Source: Nocardia pseudovaccinii NBRC 100343
GTDB lineage: Bacteria > Actinomycetota > Actinomycetes > Mycobacteriales > Mycobacteriaceae
Direction of reading: 5' to 3'
Length of the DNA stretch: 64,000 nt
Assembly (NCBI RefSeq): GCF_001613225.1
Contig: NZ_BDBY01000181.1
Span: 1 to 64,000 of the forward strand
Shown: piece after piece, positions 49,701 through 57,608 of the stretch
Layout of the letters: the number at the start of each line of letters is the position of its first letter
Numbering within the stretch: the stretch's first letter is position 1
The notes under the pieces: generated by a model
What the model saw: the letters and a program-made list of their open reading frames with translations, nothing else
Databases searched by the model: none
Told to the model about the DNA's origin: nothing
Translations under genes and position numbers: made by a program

Positions 49701-52210
49701 TCGCGCAGCAAGGTGGTGATGACCGTGACGGTGTCGGACGGCCGTTGCTGGGCGAGGAAGATCCGGAAGACAGCGGCTTCCAGCTCCGGGGAACGATCCA
49801 GTTCGGCGACGCCGTATTGCCCGAGCGCCTTGGCCAGCTTGGCCTGGTACGACTCCGGCAGCCCGGCCCGCTCGACATCGAGGCTCTGCAGGTAGGTGTG
49901 GAAGTACTCGCGGGCGCTGTGCACGTGGCCCTGGACGCCGTCCTCGTCCCACGACCGGTTGTGGCTCAGTTCGGACAGGTCCGAGAACACCTGCACGAGT
50001 TCGATCTCATCGGCGAGAGGCCTGCGGTTGTCCGCGATGGCCGCCCGGCGCACGGCGAGGTAGTGGTCCAGCACGCGGCGCTCGTTGTGCGGGTCGACGT
50101 CGAAGCCGAGCAGCAAGCTGCGCAGGTCCTGCAGGCTGCGGGCGATGCCCTCGTGCGGCCGGTCCGGTGCGGGCTCGTCCGGCAGGTCCAGTTCGACCGA
50201 CGCGACTTCTTCGGCGTCCGCGGCCTCGTCGTCCTCGACGAGCGGCTCCAGCCGCAGCAGCGGCGCGCCGGTCTCGACCTGGGTGCCGACGGTAACAGCG
50301 CATTCCTTCAACCGAGCCCGGAACGGCGCGCGCAGTACCGTTTCCATCTTCATGCTCTCGAGTACCAGCACCGGTGCACCCGCCTCGACCTCGGCACCGA
50401 CCTCCAGCGGCGTGGCAACGACCAGCGCGGGGGCGGGCGAGCGGACGACGCCACCCTCGTCACGGCTGATCCGATGCGTCACACCGTCGACATCGACCAG
50501 ATGGATCGGCCCATGCGTGCCGGTGATCACGCGGTGCCGGGTGCCGTTGACCACGATCTGCCCGGTGTGGCGGTCGAAACGTTCGAGATCGACGTCGGCG
50601 GCACGCATTTCGCCGCCCGCCTCGATGCCGATGCGGAACCGGTGCGCACCGATCCGTGCCACGCGCACCCGGTAGCCGACGCCGCGCAACTTGAGGTCGT
50701 GCGGCCGACCGCTCTCGTGCTGCACCTGGGGACGGCCGCCGGCCGCCGTGGAGAGCAGCCGGTGCCGCTCGACGCGCTCGTCCTCTTCATAGGCATCGAT
50801 AGCGGCGACGGCCACCGCGACCGCCGAGTGGCGATGCGATACCAGGCGCCCCTCGGCGCGAACACGGTCGATCCAGCCGGTGTCGGCGCTCGCGTCGATC
50901 ACCTCGGGCTGGTTCAGCAGGTCGAGCACGAAGCTCTTGTTCGTCGCGCCGCCCTCGATGACGACCCGGGTCTGCGCCACTGCCCGGCGCAAGCGGCCCA
51001 GCGCTTCGTCGCGGTTTCGACCGTAGGCGATGATCTTGGCGATCATCGAGTCGAAATCGGCGGGAATCGTGTCGCCCTCGCTGACACCGGTGTCGACTCG
51101 AATGCCCGGCCCGGCGGGCAGATCCAGCCGGGCGATGCGGCCCGGAGCGGGCGCGAAGTCGCGGTCCGGATCCTCCGCGTTGAGCCGGGCCTCGATCGCG
51201 TGCCCGCGCTCGGCCGGTGGTTCGCCCTCGAGCTTGCCGCCCGATGCCACCAGCAGCTGGGCCCGAACCAGGTCGAAACCGGTGGTGTACTCGGTGATCG
51301 GGTGTTCGACCTGCAGTCGGGTATTGACCTCGAGGAATGCGAACAGCTCGTCACCGGGGTGGTACAGGAACTCGACGGTCGCGGCGCCGCGATACTCGAC
51401 CGCGATCGCCAACCGCTCGGCCGACGCCTTGAGCTCGGCCGCCTGCTCGGGGCGCAGCACCGGCGACGCCGACTCCTCGATGACCTTCTGATTGCGCCGC
51501 TGCACCGAGCAGTCGCGGACGCCGAGCGCCCACGCGGCGCCTCGGCCGTCGGCGATCACCTGGACCTCGACGTGCCGGGCGCCGGTCACCAGCCGTTCCA
51601 GGAAGACCACGCCGCTGCCGAACGCACGCGCGGCTTCCTGACGGGTGCGCTCGTAGGCATCGACGAGCTCGGCGTCGTTCGTGATGACCCGGATACCCCG
51701 GCCGCCACCACCGGCGGTCGCCTTCAACATCAGCGGGTAGCCGATCTCGGCGGCGGCCGCGAGGGCGGCGTCCACGGTCTCGACAGCACCGCGGCTCCAC
51801 GGCGCGACCGGCACGCCGACTTCCTCCGCGATCAGCTTCGCACCGATCTTGTCACCGAGCTTGCGCATGGCCTCCGGACTGGGGCCGATGAAGGTGACGC
51901 CGATCTGCTCGCACAGCTCGGCGAATGCCGGATCCTCGGCGACGAAACCCCAACCGACCCACGCGGCATCGGCCTTGGTCGTCAGCAGAGCGAGCTCGAG
52001 CGCCTTCAGATCCAGATACGGGCGCGCGGACGCCGGGCCGAGGTCATAGGCGATGTCGGCCTCGCGCACGAATGTCGCGTTCCGGTCGACATCGGTGTGC
52101 AAAGCGACGGTTTCTATCGGTCGCCCGGTCTCCGCGGCCAGATCTCGGACGGCATGGATGAGGCGCATAGCGGCCTCTCCCCGGTTCACGATGGCGATGC
52201 GGCTGAACAC
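46697..52210 (-). CDS. Single-chain multidomain acetyl/acyl-CoA carboxylase
   Basis: A 1837-residue enzyme that carries all parts of an acyl-CoA carboxylase. Biotin carboxylase (about 1-450) shows IAIVNRGEAAMRL, KATAGGGGRGIRVI and EVNTRLQVEHPITE. The biotin carrier motif LESMKMET places the biotinyl lysine near residue 620. A central helical domain follows, then the carboxyltransferase (about 1150-1837) with INVGAQPYWNAEATMLMHTK and GGVSAEDNFGIGGYDRVMGP. This is the eukaryote-like layout, rare in bacteria, which usually have separate subunits. The GTG at 52210 is preceded by AAGGAG. It makes malonyl-CoA or a substituted malonyl-CoA. Confidence 0.95.
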   Translation of the reverse strand: MFSRIAIVNRGEAAMRLIHAVRDLAAETGRPIETVALHTDVDRNATFVREADIAYDLGPASARPYLDLKALELALLTTKADAAWVGWGFVAEDPAFAELCEQIGVTFIGPSPEAMRKLGDKIGAKLIAEEVGVPVAPWSRGAVETVDAALAAAAEIGYPLMLKATAGGGGRGIRVITNDAELVDAYERTRQEAARAFGSGVVFLERLVTGARHVEVQVIADGRGAAWALGVRDCSVQRRNQKVIEESASPVLRPEQAAELKASAERLAIAVEYRGAATVEFLYHPGDELFAFLEVNTRLQVEHPITEYTTGFDLVRAQLLVASGGKLEGEPPAERGHAIEARLNAEDPDRDFAPAPGRIARLDLPAGPGIRVDTGVSEGDTIPADFDSMIAKIIAYGRNRDEALGRLRRAVAQTRVVIEGGATNKSFVLDLLNQPEVIDASADTGWIDRVRAEGRLVSHRHSAVAVAVAAIDAYEEDERVERHRLLSTAAGGRPQVQHESGRPHDLKLRGVGYRVRVARIGAHRFRIGIEAGGEMRAADVDLERFDRHTGQIVVNGTRHRVITGTHGPIHLVDVDGVTHRISRDEGGVVRSPAPALVVATPLEVGAEVEAGAPVLVLESMKMETVLRAPFRARLKECAVTVGTQVETGAPLLRLEPLVEDDEAADAEEVASVELDLPDEPAPDRPHEGIARSLQDLRSLLLGFDVDPHNERRVLDHYLAVRRAAIADNRRPLADEIELVQVFSDLSELSHNRSWDEDGVQGHVHSAREYFHTYLQSLDVERAGLPESYQAKLAKALGQYGVAELDRSPELEAAVFRIFLAQQRPSDTVTVITTLLREWLGEPVPDRALREPVGLALERLVAATQVRFPVIADLTRGLVYSWFGQPLLRRNRARVYTNVRKQLSHLDAYPETPDRAERISEMVRSTEPLVRLLGQRLVRGSADNTAMLEVLTRRYYGNKGLAGVHTREAGGCTFVIAERRGLSLVSAAVSFDALDTVLRGLTELATVAASIEVDIYLSWEKQPEDFDAMAAALQEVLGTRPLPNQIHRITATVAGSGGAVMHHHFTFRPSATGMAEERLIRGLHPYIAERMQMKRLRKFDLTRLPSSDEEIYLFRCIAKDNASDERLVAFAQVRDLTALREHDGRLLALPTAESTIATCLDSIRRAQSQRPSAKRFHTNRIVMYIWPPVEMTRAELETIIDRVRPTTAGAGLEEILLIARHQDRKSGELIKVAVRIAFDTTGGTEVTIGERSGEVVEPIDEYRQKVLRASSRNTVYPYELTGLLGEFAEYDLDADHTLVPVDRPKGRNKAAIVAGVVTTPTEQYPDGITRVVLLGDPTKSLGALSEPECRRVIAAMDLAEQMQVPLEWYALSSGARISMQSGTENMDWVAAALKRIVEFTQDGGEINIVVSGINVGAQPYWNAEATMLMHTKGILVMTPDSAMVLTGKQALDFSGGVSAEDNFGIGGYDRVMGPNGQAQYWAPNLHAARDVLMSHYDHTYVAPGEQSPRRSRTSDPIDRDVSDFPHVVAGSDFTTVGEIFSATANPDRKKPFDIRTVMRAVADQDHPVLERWAGMADAETAVVQDARLGGIPVCLLGIESRGVQRRGYPSTDGPDTYTAGTLFPQSSKKAARAINGASGNRPLVVLANLSGFDGSPESMRKLQLEYGAEIGRAIVNFQGPIVFCVISRYHGGAFVVFSKLLNPSMTVLALEGSFASVLGGAPAAAVVFSGEVDARTAADQRVRDLEVRAANALGADRAALTAERDEVRSSVRTEKLGEVASEFDRVHNIQRAVEVGSVDAIIRAAELRPRIIEAIEAGLPGRLSSSMCRTAEYIETCL

Positions 52211-52549
52211 GCGCCAACTCCTTCCACTCCACAGCACTGGCCCGGTCGGGCGACGGTTTGCGACTGCCGGTCCGGCGTAGTTTGCACTCCTACTGCGCCC
52301 AAGTACACAGCGTCAGCTGGTTACCCGCGCGTATCGTGCGAAATTCCTCATTTATGTCTACGACACTAGTGGCGGAATTCCTCGGTCGGCAGGATTCCAG
52401 TACCGTACCCGTGATCGAGTCGTAGCCCAGTCGCGTATCGATCAAAGCAATCAATCGAGAGGCAGCGTCGATTCGCGCCCGACCATCGTCAGATGCGTTG
52501 ACCTGCAATCATTCTCTCGGATTCGAGCGCAGTGTGGGAGGTGATCTGT
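52211..52549. other. Divergent intergenic region, carboxylase / hypothetical gene
   Basis: This 340-bp region holds the promoters of the leftward carboxylase and the rightward small gene. A repeated AATTCCTC element occurs twice about 30 bases apart near 52340-52385, the second inside GGAATTCC. I see no RNA gene or protein-coding frame. Confidence 0.5.
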
Positions 52550-52921
52550 GTGGGCGACATTCTCGATGTACTGCACGCGCGCTGCGCCGAGGTCGCGGGC
52601 GAGGCGATCCTCTCCGGCGAGGAGCACCCGACCCTCACCCTGACCACGCGTGAGGTGGCCGACCTGCTCAACCATATGGCCGACCTGCGCCGCCGCTACC
52701 ACGACATCGACCTCGCCTACCGCGAACTCGACCAGCGCTACTCCGTGCTCCGCCGAGCGACCGGCGATGCCACGGCGTCATTGGATCGGATCCGTGCCAC
52801 GCTGGCGCAGCGAACTGCGCACCCGGAAGCGCTGACGCGCCAGGCCTGCACGATCGCCCGTTTCGCTGCCGAGAACCTCGAGGCCGCGAGCATGGACCCC
52901 GAGACGATGTCGGGCCCGTGA
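52550..52921 (+). CDS. Small hypothetical protein, mainly helical
   Basis: A 123-residue protein I cannot assign to a family. It is predicted mostly alpha-helical, with DILDVLHARCAEVAGEAILS, a TLTTREVADLLNHMADLRRR segment that resembles the start of a winged helix, and YHDIDLAYRELDQRYSVLRR suggesting a coiled coil. There is no signal peptide or membrane segment. The GTG at 52550 is chosen because GGAGG lies 6 bases upstream. It diverges from the acetyl-CoA carboxylase, so a link to its regulation is possible but unproven. Confidence 0.65.
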   Translation: MGDILDVLHARCAEVAGEAILSGEEHPTLTLTTREVADLLNHMADLRRRYHDIDLAYRELDQRYSVLRRATGDATASLDRIRATLAQRTAHPEALTRQACTIARFAAENLEAASMDPETMSGP

Positions 52922-53289
52922 TGCGGTTAGAGAGCGCGCAGTGGTACCAAGCCGCGTCCTGCGACGGTGAACGACTGCGCGGACAGTGCGATGTCGGCGT
53001 GCGATAGTACTTTCAACTGCTCGCCTCCCTCTCAGGAGTTCCCACCGTGCCGCGCCAGGTATATGGCATGTGTTCGGCAGCCACGGAATACGTGGTCAGC
53101 ATGGCGAATACGAGCCTGAGCGTGGTGGTCGCGAAATGAGCGAGCGTTTCACAACCATCCCAACGAGCTGAAACCAGTGAGAGCCACCGCGTCGAATCCG
53201 AGAATCGCGCCGACGACTACCGCCTCAGTGCGCACTGGACGGCAGATCGTGCGCCCGGAAACAGGCCGCAACCTGGATCACGTACCACG
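52922..53289. other. Gene-free stretch before the TnpB element
   Basis: About 370 bp without a convincing gene on either strand. Part of it may be the outer flank of the TnpB insertion, but I found no target-site duplication and no continuation of the disrupted luciferase-like gene here. Confidence 0.5.
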
Positions 53290-53420
53290 TCGACTTCTCG
53301 GCCTTGAAGGGCCGAGCTTGCAGCTCTTACCCGCACCTGGCTGGCGTGGGCTCGGTCGCGTCGTCGGCAGCGTGACTCACTGCCCAGCCCGCAACAGCGC
53401 GTGCGGCGATGTTGCGGGCT
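53290..53420 (-). ncRNA. Putative omega RNA / right end of the TnpB element
   Basis: Just past the tnpB stop at 53327 lies a hairpin CTCGGCC-TTGAAG-GGCCGAG (53297-53316). In IS200/IS605- and IS607-type elements the guide (omega) RNA covers the 3' end of tnpB and the element's right end, ending in such hairpins. The position fits; the extent is estimated and no guide boundary could be proven. Confidence 0.4.
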
Positions 53421-54298
53421 GCGTTCACGTCGGCGTGTTCAGCGAAACCGCATGACGTGCAAACAAAGGTGGCCTGGTCGGGCCGGTTCTTCCGCGAGGT
53501 GTGCCCGCACCCCGAGCATTGCTGGGACGTATACCCGGGATCGACATAGGTGACGGGGATCCCGGCGCGTTTCGCCTTGTAAGCGATATAGGTGCCCAGT
53601 TGCGCGAAACTCCAGGAGTGCAGCGTGACCCGCTGGGGCTTGCGTAGCCGTACCCTCTCGCGGATACCGCCCAGATCTTCGAGGGCGATACCGCGTGAGG
53701 TGCGTTGAGCCTCGGTCACGATCGTCTTGGAAACACGGTGGTTGGTGTCGGCGGCGAACCGCTTCTCGCGGCCGGAGACCTTACGCAACAGCCGCTTCGC
53801 TGATTTTGTTCCTTTTTGTTGGAGGCGTTTGCGTAGCCGCCGGTTTCTATGCCGGACCTGGTTGAGGTGTTTTCCAGCGTGGACAGCACCGTCGCTGGTG
53901 GTGGCGATGTTGGCGATGCCGAGATCCACTCCGAAGAACCCGCCGGTCGGGTGGGTGGGCTCCGGTTCGGGCACGTCGCGGGTCGCGTACAGGTACCAGT
54001 TCCCGCCCCGGTACACGAGGTCGGATTCACCTCGTCGGTGATCGGTGAGCATCTTCGCCTGTTGCGGGGAGCAGGCGAACGGAATGTTCCTGACGCGGCC
54101 GTTGACGGTCCAGATGGATACGGTGCTGGCGTCGAGCTGCCAGGACAGGCAGCGGGTGGCGACCTCCTTCGCGGTATGGATGACATCGCGCTGGACCAGC
54201 AGAGTCACCCCGGTACCGAGGATCAAGCGTTCGGTGACCGCAGCGATGGCGCCGAGGGTGGCGAACGGATCCAGCGCGCGGTAATACTCCCGAGGCAA
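53327..54298 (-). CDS. tnpB: 5'-truncated TnpB nuclease fused to a luciferase-like gene fragment
   Basis: A 323-codon frame of two origins. Codons 1-48 (PREYYRALDPFATLGAIAAV, then RLILGTGVTLLV) are the middle of a luciferase-like monooxygenase. From codon 49 on (near 54154) it is TnpB, lacking roughly the first third of the usual 380-400 residues. All three RuvC acids remain: D125 in GVDLGIANIA, E207 in ALEDLGG and D290 in HADVNAARNIA; the zinc finger is CSGCG...CTSCG (C261, C264, C280, C283). Whether it is translated is unclear, since the only start is a TTG with no ribosome-binding site. No TnpA partner is present. Confidence 0.75.
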   Translation of the reverse strand: MPREYYRALDPFATLGAIAAVTERLILGTGVTLLVQRDVIHTAKEVATRCLSWQLDASTVSIWTVNGRVRNIPFACSPQQAKMLTDHRRGESDLVYRGGNWYLYATRDVPEPEPTHPTGGFFGVDLGIANIATTSDGAVHAGKHLNQVRHRNRRLRKRLQQKGTKSAKRLLRKVSGREKRFAADTNHRVSKTIVTEAQRTSRGIALEDLGGIRERVRLRKPQRVTLHSWSFAQLGTYIAYKAKRAGIPVTYVDPGYTSQQCSGCGHTSRKNRPDQATFVCTSCGFAEHADVNAARNIAARAVAGWAVSHAADDATEPTPARCG

Positions 54299-54453
54299 TT
54301 CGCCGCCCCCGGGGCCGGGGACTTCCGGCTCGCGGGGATATGCGAATGTTCGGGCAGGAACAACGATTCGAATCCCCGCTCCTCCAGTGCCACAGCGAGT
54401 TTCGGACCGCTGATGCCCTCGTCGGTAACGAAGGTGGTGATGCCTATCTGCAT
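54155..54453 (-). pseudogene. Disrupted luciferase-like (LLM) F420/flavin oxidoreductase
   Basis: From an ATG at 54453 the frame gives QIGITTFVTDEGISGPKLAV, then ERGFESLFLPEHSHIPASRK, the N-terminus of an LLM-class oxidoreductase. A single-base change in a CCCCGGGGG run near 54309 shifts the frame; the next frame continues with the family sequence (ELPREYYRALDPFATLGAIA, AAVTERLILGTGV) until it is replaced by TnpB at about 54154. The C-terminal two thirds are missing. Confidence 0.8.
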
Positions 54454-54468
54454 GACCCGAATACTCGA

Positions 54469-54490
54469 ACCTTCACATATGTGTGAAGGT
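54469..54490. promoter_or_regulatory. Perfect inverted repeat before the broken LLM gene
   Basis: ACCTTCACA-TATG-TGTGAAGGT, two 9-base arms with a 4-base spacer, ends 16 bases before the start codon of the disrupted luciferase-like gene. It has the size and symmetry of a TetR-family operator. It has outlived the gene it served; the repressor is not in the window. Confidence 0.6.
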
Positions 54491-54587
54491 CAAGCCGAGG
54501 ACATTGTGAGGTGCAATACCTGCGCGTGCGGGACCGGCGGCACGGACTTTGGATCGCCGAACCCCGGGGCGGGCAACTCCGATACCT

Positions 54588-55931
54588 TCAGTCGATGGTG
54601 CATCCCGTCACGGGTATTCCGTTCAACCGGTCGACGAGGTAGCCGATCGCGTTATTGGTTCCATAGCCATCGATCAGCTCCGGACCGAAGTGGTTCGGGA
54701 TGGTGGCCCCGGGGAGGATGGGCGGCAGCTCGTTGGTGCGGAAGGTGACGGTCGCGCCGTGACCGCACCAGTCGGTCGCCAGCTGCCTGGCCTGGCCGTA
54801 GGGGACGGTGTCGTCATTGCGGCCGCTGGTGATGAACACCGGACTGGTCGGCTTCAGTGAGCCGATACGCAGCCGGTCCAGAATGCCGACGAGCTCCGGG
54901 ATCTCGCGCAAATGATCCGACATCGTGCGGTGGTCGACGGTCAAGTCGGCGGATCGCATGAACGGGTGCAGGAAGATGACATCGGCGATGCACTCGTCGG
55001 CCAGCTCACGCAGCAGTGCCTTGCCCTCGGGCGCGGTGCGCGCGTCGAGTTGCGGCTGCAGTTCCGGATGGCGGGCGAGGATCCCGTTGACGGCGAATCC
55101 GGTCACGCCGCTGATGAGCACTCCGTCGACCTGCCGCAGTATCTCCGAGAGATCCGCGGTGGGCGCGCCGGCCCAGGTGCCCTTCAGATTCAATTCGGGA
55201 GCGTAGCCGGACTGCATCTCGGCGGCCGCGGCAGTCGCCCCACCGCCCTGCGAATAGCCCCAGAACGCGAGCGGGGTGTCGGTTCCGCTGCCCGACAGCG
55301 CATTCGCCGCGCGGGCCCCGTCGAGGACGGCGTGCGCCTCCTCGATGCGGTTGACGTAGGTATGGATGCCGGGTGTGCCCATGCCGATGTAGTCGGTGAC
55401 GAAAACGCGCGCGCCCAAGGAATTCCACGCCAGTGCCGCGAGCGCCTCCTGATTGACCGACAGCGCAGGTGGCGTGACGCGGGCGTAGACCCCCGTGGCG
55501 AAGGCCAGCGACATCGCGCACTGATCGCCTTGCCCCGTGGTGCCGGGGGCGATGATGACGGTAGGCCGCGGACCGGATCCGCGCCAGGGCTGGTCGGAGT
55601 CGATGAAGATGCCGGTGGCCGCGACCGGGGCGTCGTCCTCGGTCCGTGTTGTGTACATGACCTGTTTCGCCGGTATCGGCCACTTGCCGTTGTCCGTCGG
55701 CTGCGCCAGGTACACCGAGGTATCGACCGTCTTGACAACGGCTCCGCGCGTCGCGTCGAATTGTGCAGGGGGAAGGTAGAAATCGTTCGTCGGTTCGGCC
55801 GAGGCTTGCCCCGGCCCGGCGCAGGCGACCACAGCGGCCAGGCTCAGCGTGCTCACGACGGCCACCACATGCCCAAACCTGTTCGGCCGCCGCCGATTCG
55901 CTGCGGACTTGTGCCGTTGTCCTGACATCAT
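54588..55931 (-). CDS. Secretory lipase (LIP family)
   Basis: A 447-residue secreted lipase of the actinobacterial/Candida LIP family. The signal peptide is residues 1-46 (VVAVVSTLSLAAVVACAGPG, with ASA before the cut). The mature enzyme begins DFYLPP, has VIIAPGTTGQGDQCA, VFVTDYIGMGTPGIHTYVNR, the nucleophile in FWGYSQGGGATAAAA and the acid region FITSGRNDDTVPYGQA. Such enzymes hydrolyse triacylglycerols outside the cell. It starts at the first of two adjacent ATGs after AAGGAAGA. The promoter region is shared with the divergent DUF1330 operon. Confidence 0.93.
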   Translation of the reverse strand: MMSGQRHKSAANRRRPNRFGHVVAVVSTLSLAAVVACAGPGQASAEPTNDFYLPPAQFDATRGAVVKTVDTSVYLAQPTDNGKWPIPAKQVMYTTRTEDDAPVAATGIFIDSDQPWRGSGPRPTVIIAPGTTGQGDQCAMSLAFATGVYARVTPPALSVNQEALAALAWNSLGARVFVTDYIGMGTPGIHTYVNRIEEAHAVLDGARAANALSGSGTDTPLAFWGYSQGGGATAAAAEMQSGYAPELNLKGTWAGAPTADLSEILRQVDGVLISGVTGFAVNGILARHPELQPQLDARTAPEGKALLRELADECIADVIFLHPFMRSADLTVDHRTMSDHLREIPELVGILDRLRIGSLKPTSPVFITSGRNDDTVPYGQARQLATDWCGHGATVTFRTNELPPILPGATIPNHFGPELIDGYGTNNAIGYLVDRLNGIPVTGCTID

Positions 55932-56323
55932 TCTTCCTTCTCTGCGGAGCTCTTACGCGCATGAACCACGCGTGCATATGTGGTGAAAGGAGTTGTGCCC
56001 CACACGAAACGGACGCGGCAGGTCGCGTCGATGATGTCGACGCCTCGACCTGAAATCGCGGTCCGGGCGAGCGCCGCACGAGTTGCGTGCGTCGTCGGAT
56101 CTTTCGAGTAACCCGGTTATTGGCGGTAACCAAGTTATCACAGCTTCGTCATCGAATCCTCCGGCGCTCGGTCCTGGTCTTTCCACTCAGCGGAAGTCGG
56201 TCAGGGATGGGCCGTCCGTCCGTTGGTATGAAGGTTGCGGGCCAGCCGGTCTATGCAGCTTTCGCCCGGAGGGGCGCACAGCAGCGCCACCTACTGATCA
56301 CAGGCGATCGAAGGGATGAACTG
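55932..56323. other. Divergent intergenic region, lipase / DUF1330 operon
   Basis: About 390 bp with no protein-coding frame that I can support. It contains the operator pair at 56109-56137, listed separately, and must hold promoters in both directions. Confidence 0.5.
56109..56137. promoter_or_regulatory. Paired palindromes in the lipase / DUF1330 promoter region
   Basis: TAACCCGGTTA (56109-56119) and TAACCAAGTTA (56127-56137) are near-identical 11-bp palindromes with starts 18 bp apart. They lie 178 bases before the lipase start and 187 bases before the DUF1330 start. The regulator is unknown. Confidence 0.5.
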
Positions 56324-56632
56324 ATGCCGAAGGGATACGTGATCCTGACCGAAGCAATTCGGGATCCGGCGGGTTTGGCCGCCTACGAGCGCGCCGCCGC
56401 ACCATCGATGATGGAGAGCGGCGCGGTGCCGCTGGTCGTCGATGGCAATCCGCAAGTCCTCGAAGGTTCCTGGCACGGTGATCGAACCATCGTGATGGAG
56501 TTCGCATCGGTGGAGGCGGCACGCGCCTGGTACGAGTCGGAAGGCTACGGGCGGGCCAAGCCGCTGCGCCAGGCCGCCGCCGACAGCAACGCGGTCATAG
56601 TCGCAGGTTTCGAAATGCCGCCGCATGAGTGA
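56324..56632 (+). CDS. DUF1330 protein
   Basis: A 102-residue DUF1330 protein with a ferredoxin-like fold. It shows GYVILTEAIRDPAGLAAYER, DGNPQVLEGSWHGDRTIVME and FASVEAARAWYESEGYGRAK, the family signature for small dimeric proteins often found next to LLM oxidoreductases. GAAGGGATG precedes the ATG at 56324. It is the first gene of an operon with the LLM oxidoreductase, overlapping it by 8 bases. The function is unknown. Confidence 0.92.
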   Translation: MPKGYVILTEAIRDPAGLAAYERAAAPSMMESGAVPLVVDGNPQVLEGSWHGDRTIVMEFASVEAARAWYESEGYGRAKPLRQAAADSNAVIVAGFEMPPHE

Positions 56633-57590
56633 GATCGAACTGTCCTGCGCGTTGCCGCCGGGTCCGGAATTCGCCAATCTGGCGGCACTGGCGGAATCCC
56701 TCGGCTATGCCCGGGTATGGATCTACGGTTCCGCGCCGCTGTGGGAGGACCCGTTCGTGCATCTGGCGCTGGCGGCGCAGCGGACCAGCCGGATCGGTCT
56801 CGGCACCGCCGTGCTGATTCCGACCGAGCGTTCGGAAATGGCGATGGCGAGTGCGATCGCGACCATCACACGCCTGTCCAGCGGCCGGTTCCGCGCGTGT
56901 TTCGGTACCGGATTCACCGCCAGATTGGCGATGGGCCAGCGCCCGATGACCTTGCGCGCCCTAGCGGAATACGTCACGGTCGTACGCACCCTGCTCGCGG
57001 GCGAGACCGCTGTCATCGACGGTCAACCGGCCCGGATGCTGCATACCACCGGACTGGCCGCGCCGCGCCCGATCGATACGCCGTTGTGGCTGAGCGCCTT
57101 CGGCCCGCGCGGCGCCGAGTTGGCGACCTCGGCGGCCGACGGTGTCATCGGACCGGTCCATCCCATCCTGCCCACCGCCATCACCGTCTCCGGCACGGTG
57201 CTAGAGACCGGCGAAGACCACGGATCGAGCCGAGTGCGCGAGGCGATCGGGCCGTGCCGGGTCGTCGACTGGCACGTCGCCTATGCCGCCGGTGGTGCGA
57301 ATGCCGTCGACGCGATGCCCGGCGGTAGCGCGTGGCGCGAGGTACTGGAATCCGGGACACCCGAAGACGAGCGGCGTCCGCGGGCATTCGAGGGTCACTT
57401 CACCCACCTTTCCGACCGCGATCGCCTGTTGCTCGAGCACATCGATGTCGCCACGATGGTAGGCGAGCGCTCGGAAATCGCCGCGGCAGTGGCGAACCTG
57501 GACGCGGCGGGATACCGCGAGGTCGTGTACATGCCGACCGGTCCCGATGTCGTCCGCGAACTGCGGGCCTTCGCATCGGTCGAGCACTGA
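56625..57590 (+). CDS. LLM-class flavin/F420-dependent oxidoreductase
   Basis: A 321-residue luciferase-like oxidoreductase with a TIM-barrel fold. It begins IELSCALPPGPEFANLAALA, has LALAAQRTSRIGLGTAVLIP, FRACFGTGFTARLAMGQRPM and DTPLWLSAFGPRGAELATSA as family marks. The cofactor is F420 or FMN; mycolic actinobacteria make F420, so this is likely. It overlaps the DUF1330 gene by 8 bases and precedes the VOC gene by 18, so the three form an operon. Its relation to the broken LLM gene at 54.2 kb is distant. Confidence 0.9.
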   Translation: MSEIELSCALPPGPEFANLAALAESLGYARVWIYGSAPLWEDPFVHLALAAQRTSRIGLGTAVLIPTERSEMAMASAIATITRLSSGRFRACFGTGFTARLAMGQRPMTLRALAEYVTVVRTLLAGETAVIDGQPARMLHTTGLAAPRPIDTPLWLSAFGPRGAELATSAADGVIGPVHPILPTAITVSGTVLETGEDHGSSRVREAIGPCRVVDWHVAYAAGGANAVDAMPGGSAWREVLESGTPEDERRPRAFEGHFTHLSDRDRLLLEHIDVATMVGERSEIAAAVANLDAAGYREVVYMPTGPDVVRELRAFASVEH

Positions 57591-57608
57591 GGAAACGGAG
57601 CAACTTTC

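Noticed and set aside
46694..52369. A 1891-codon open frame on the plus strand, antisense to the carboxylase
   Set aside because: It is the mirror of a high-GC gene; its product is histidine/arginine/glycine-rich low-complexity sequence with no domain, while the opposite strand encodes a complete carboxylase.
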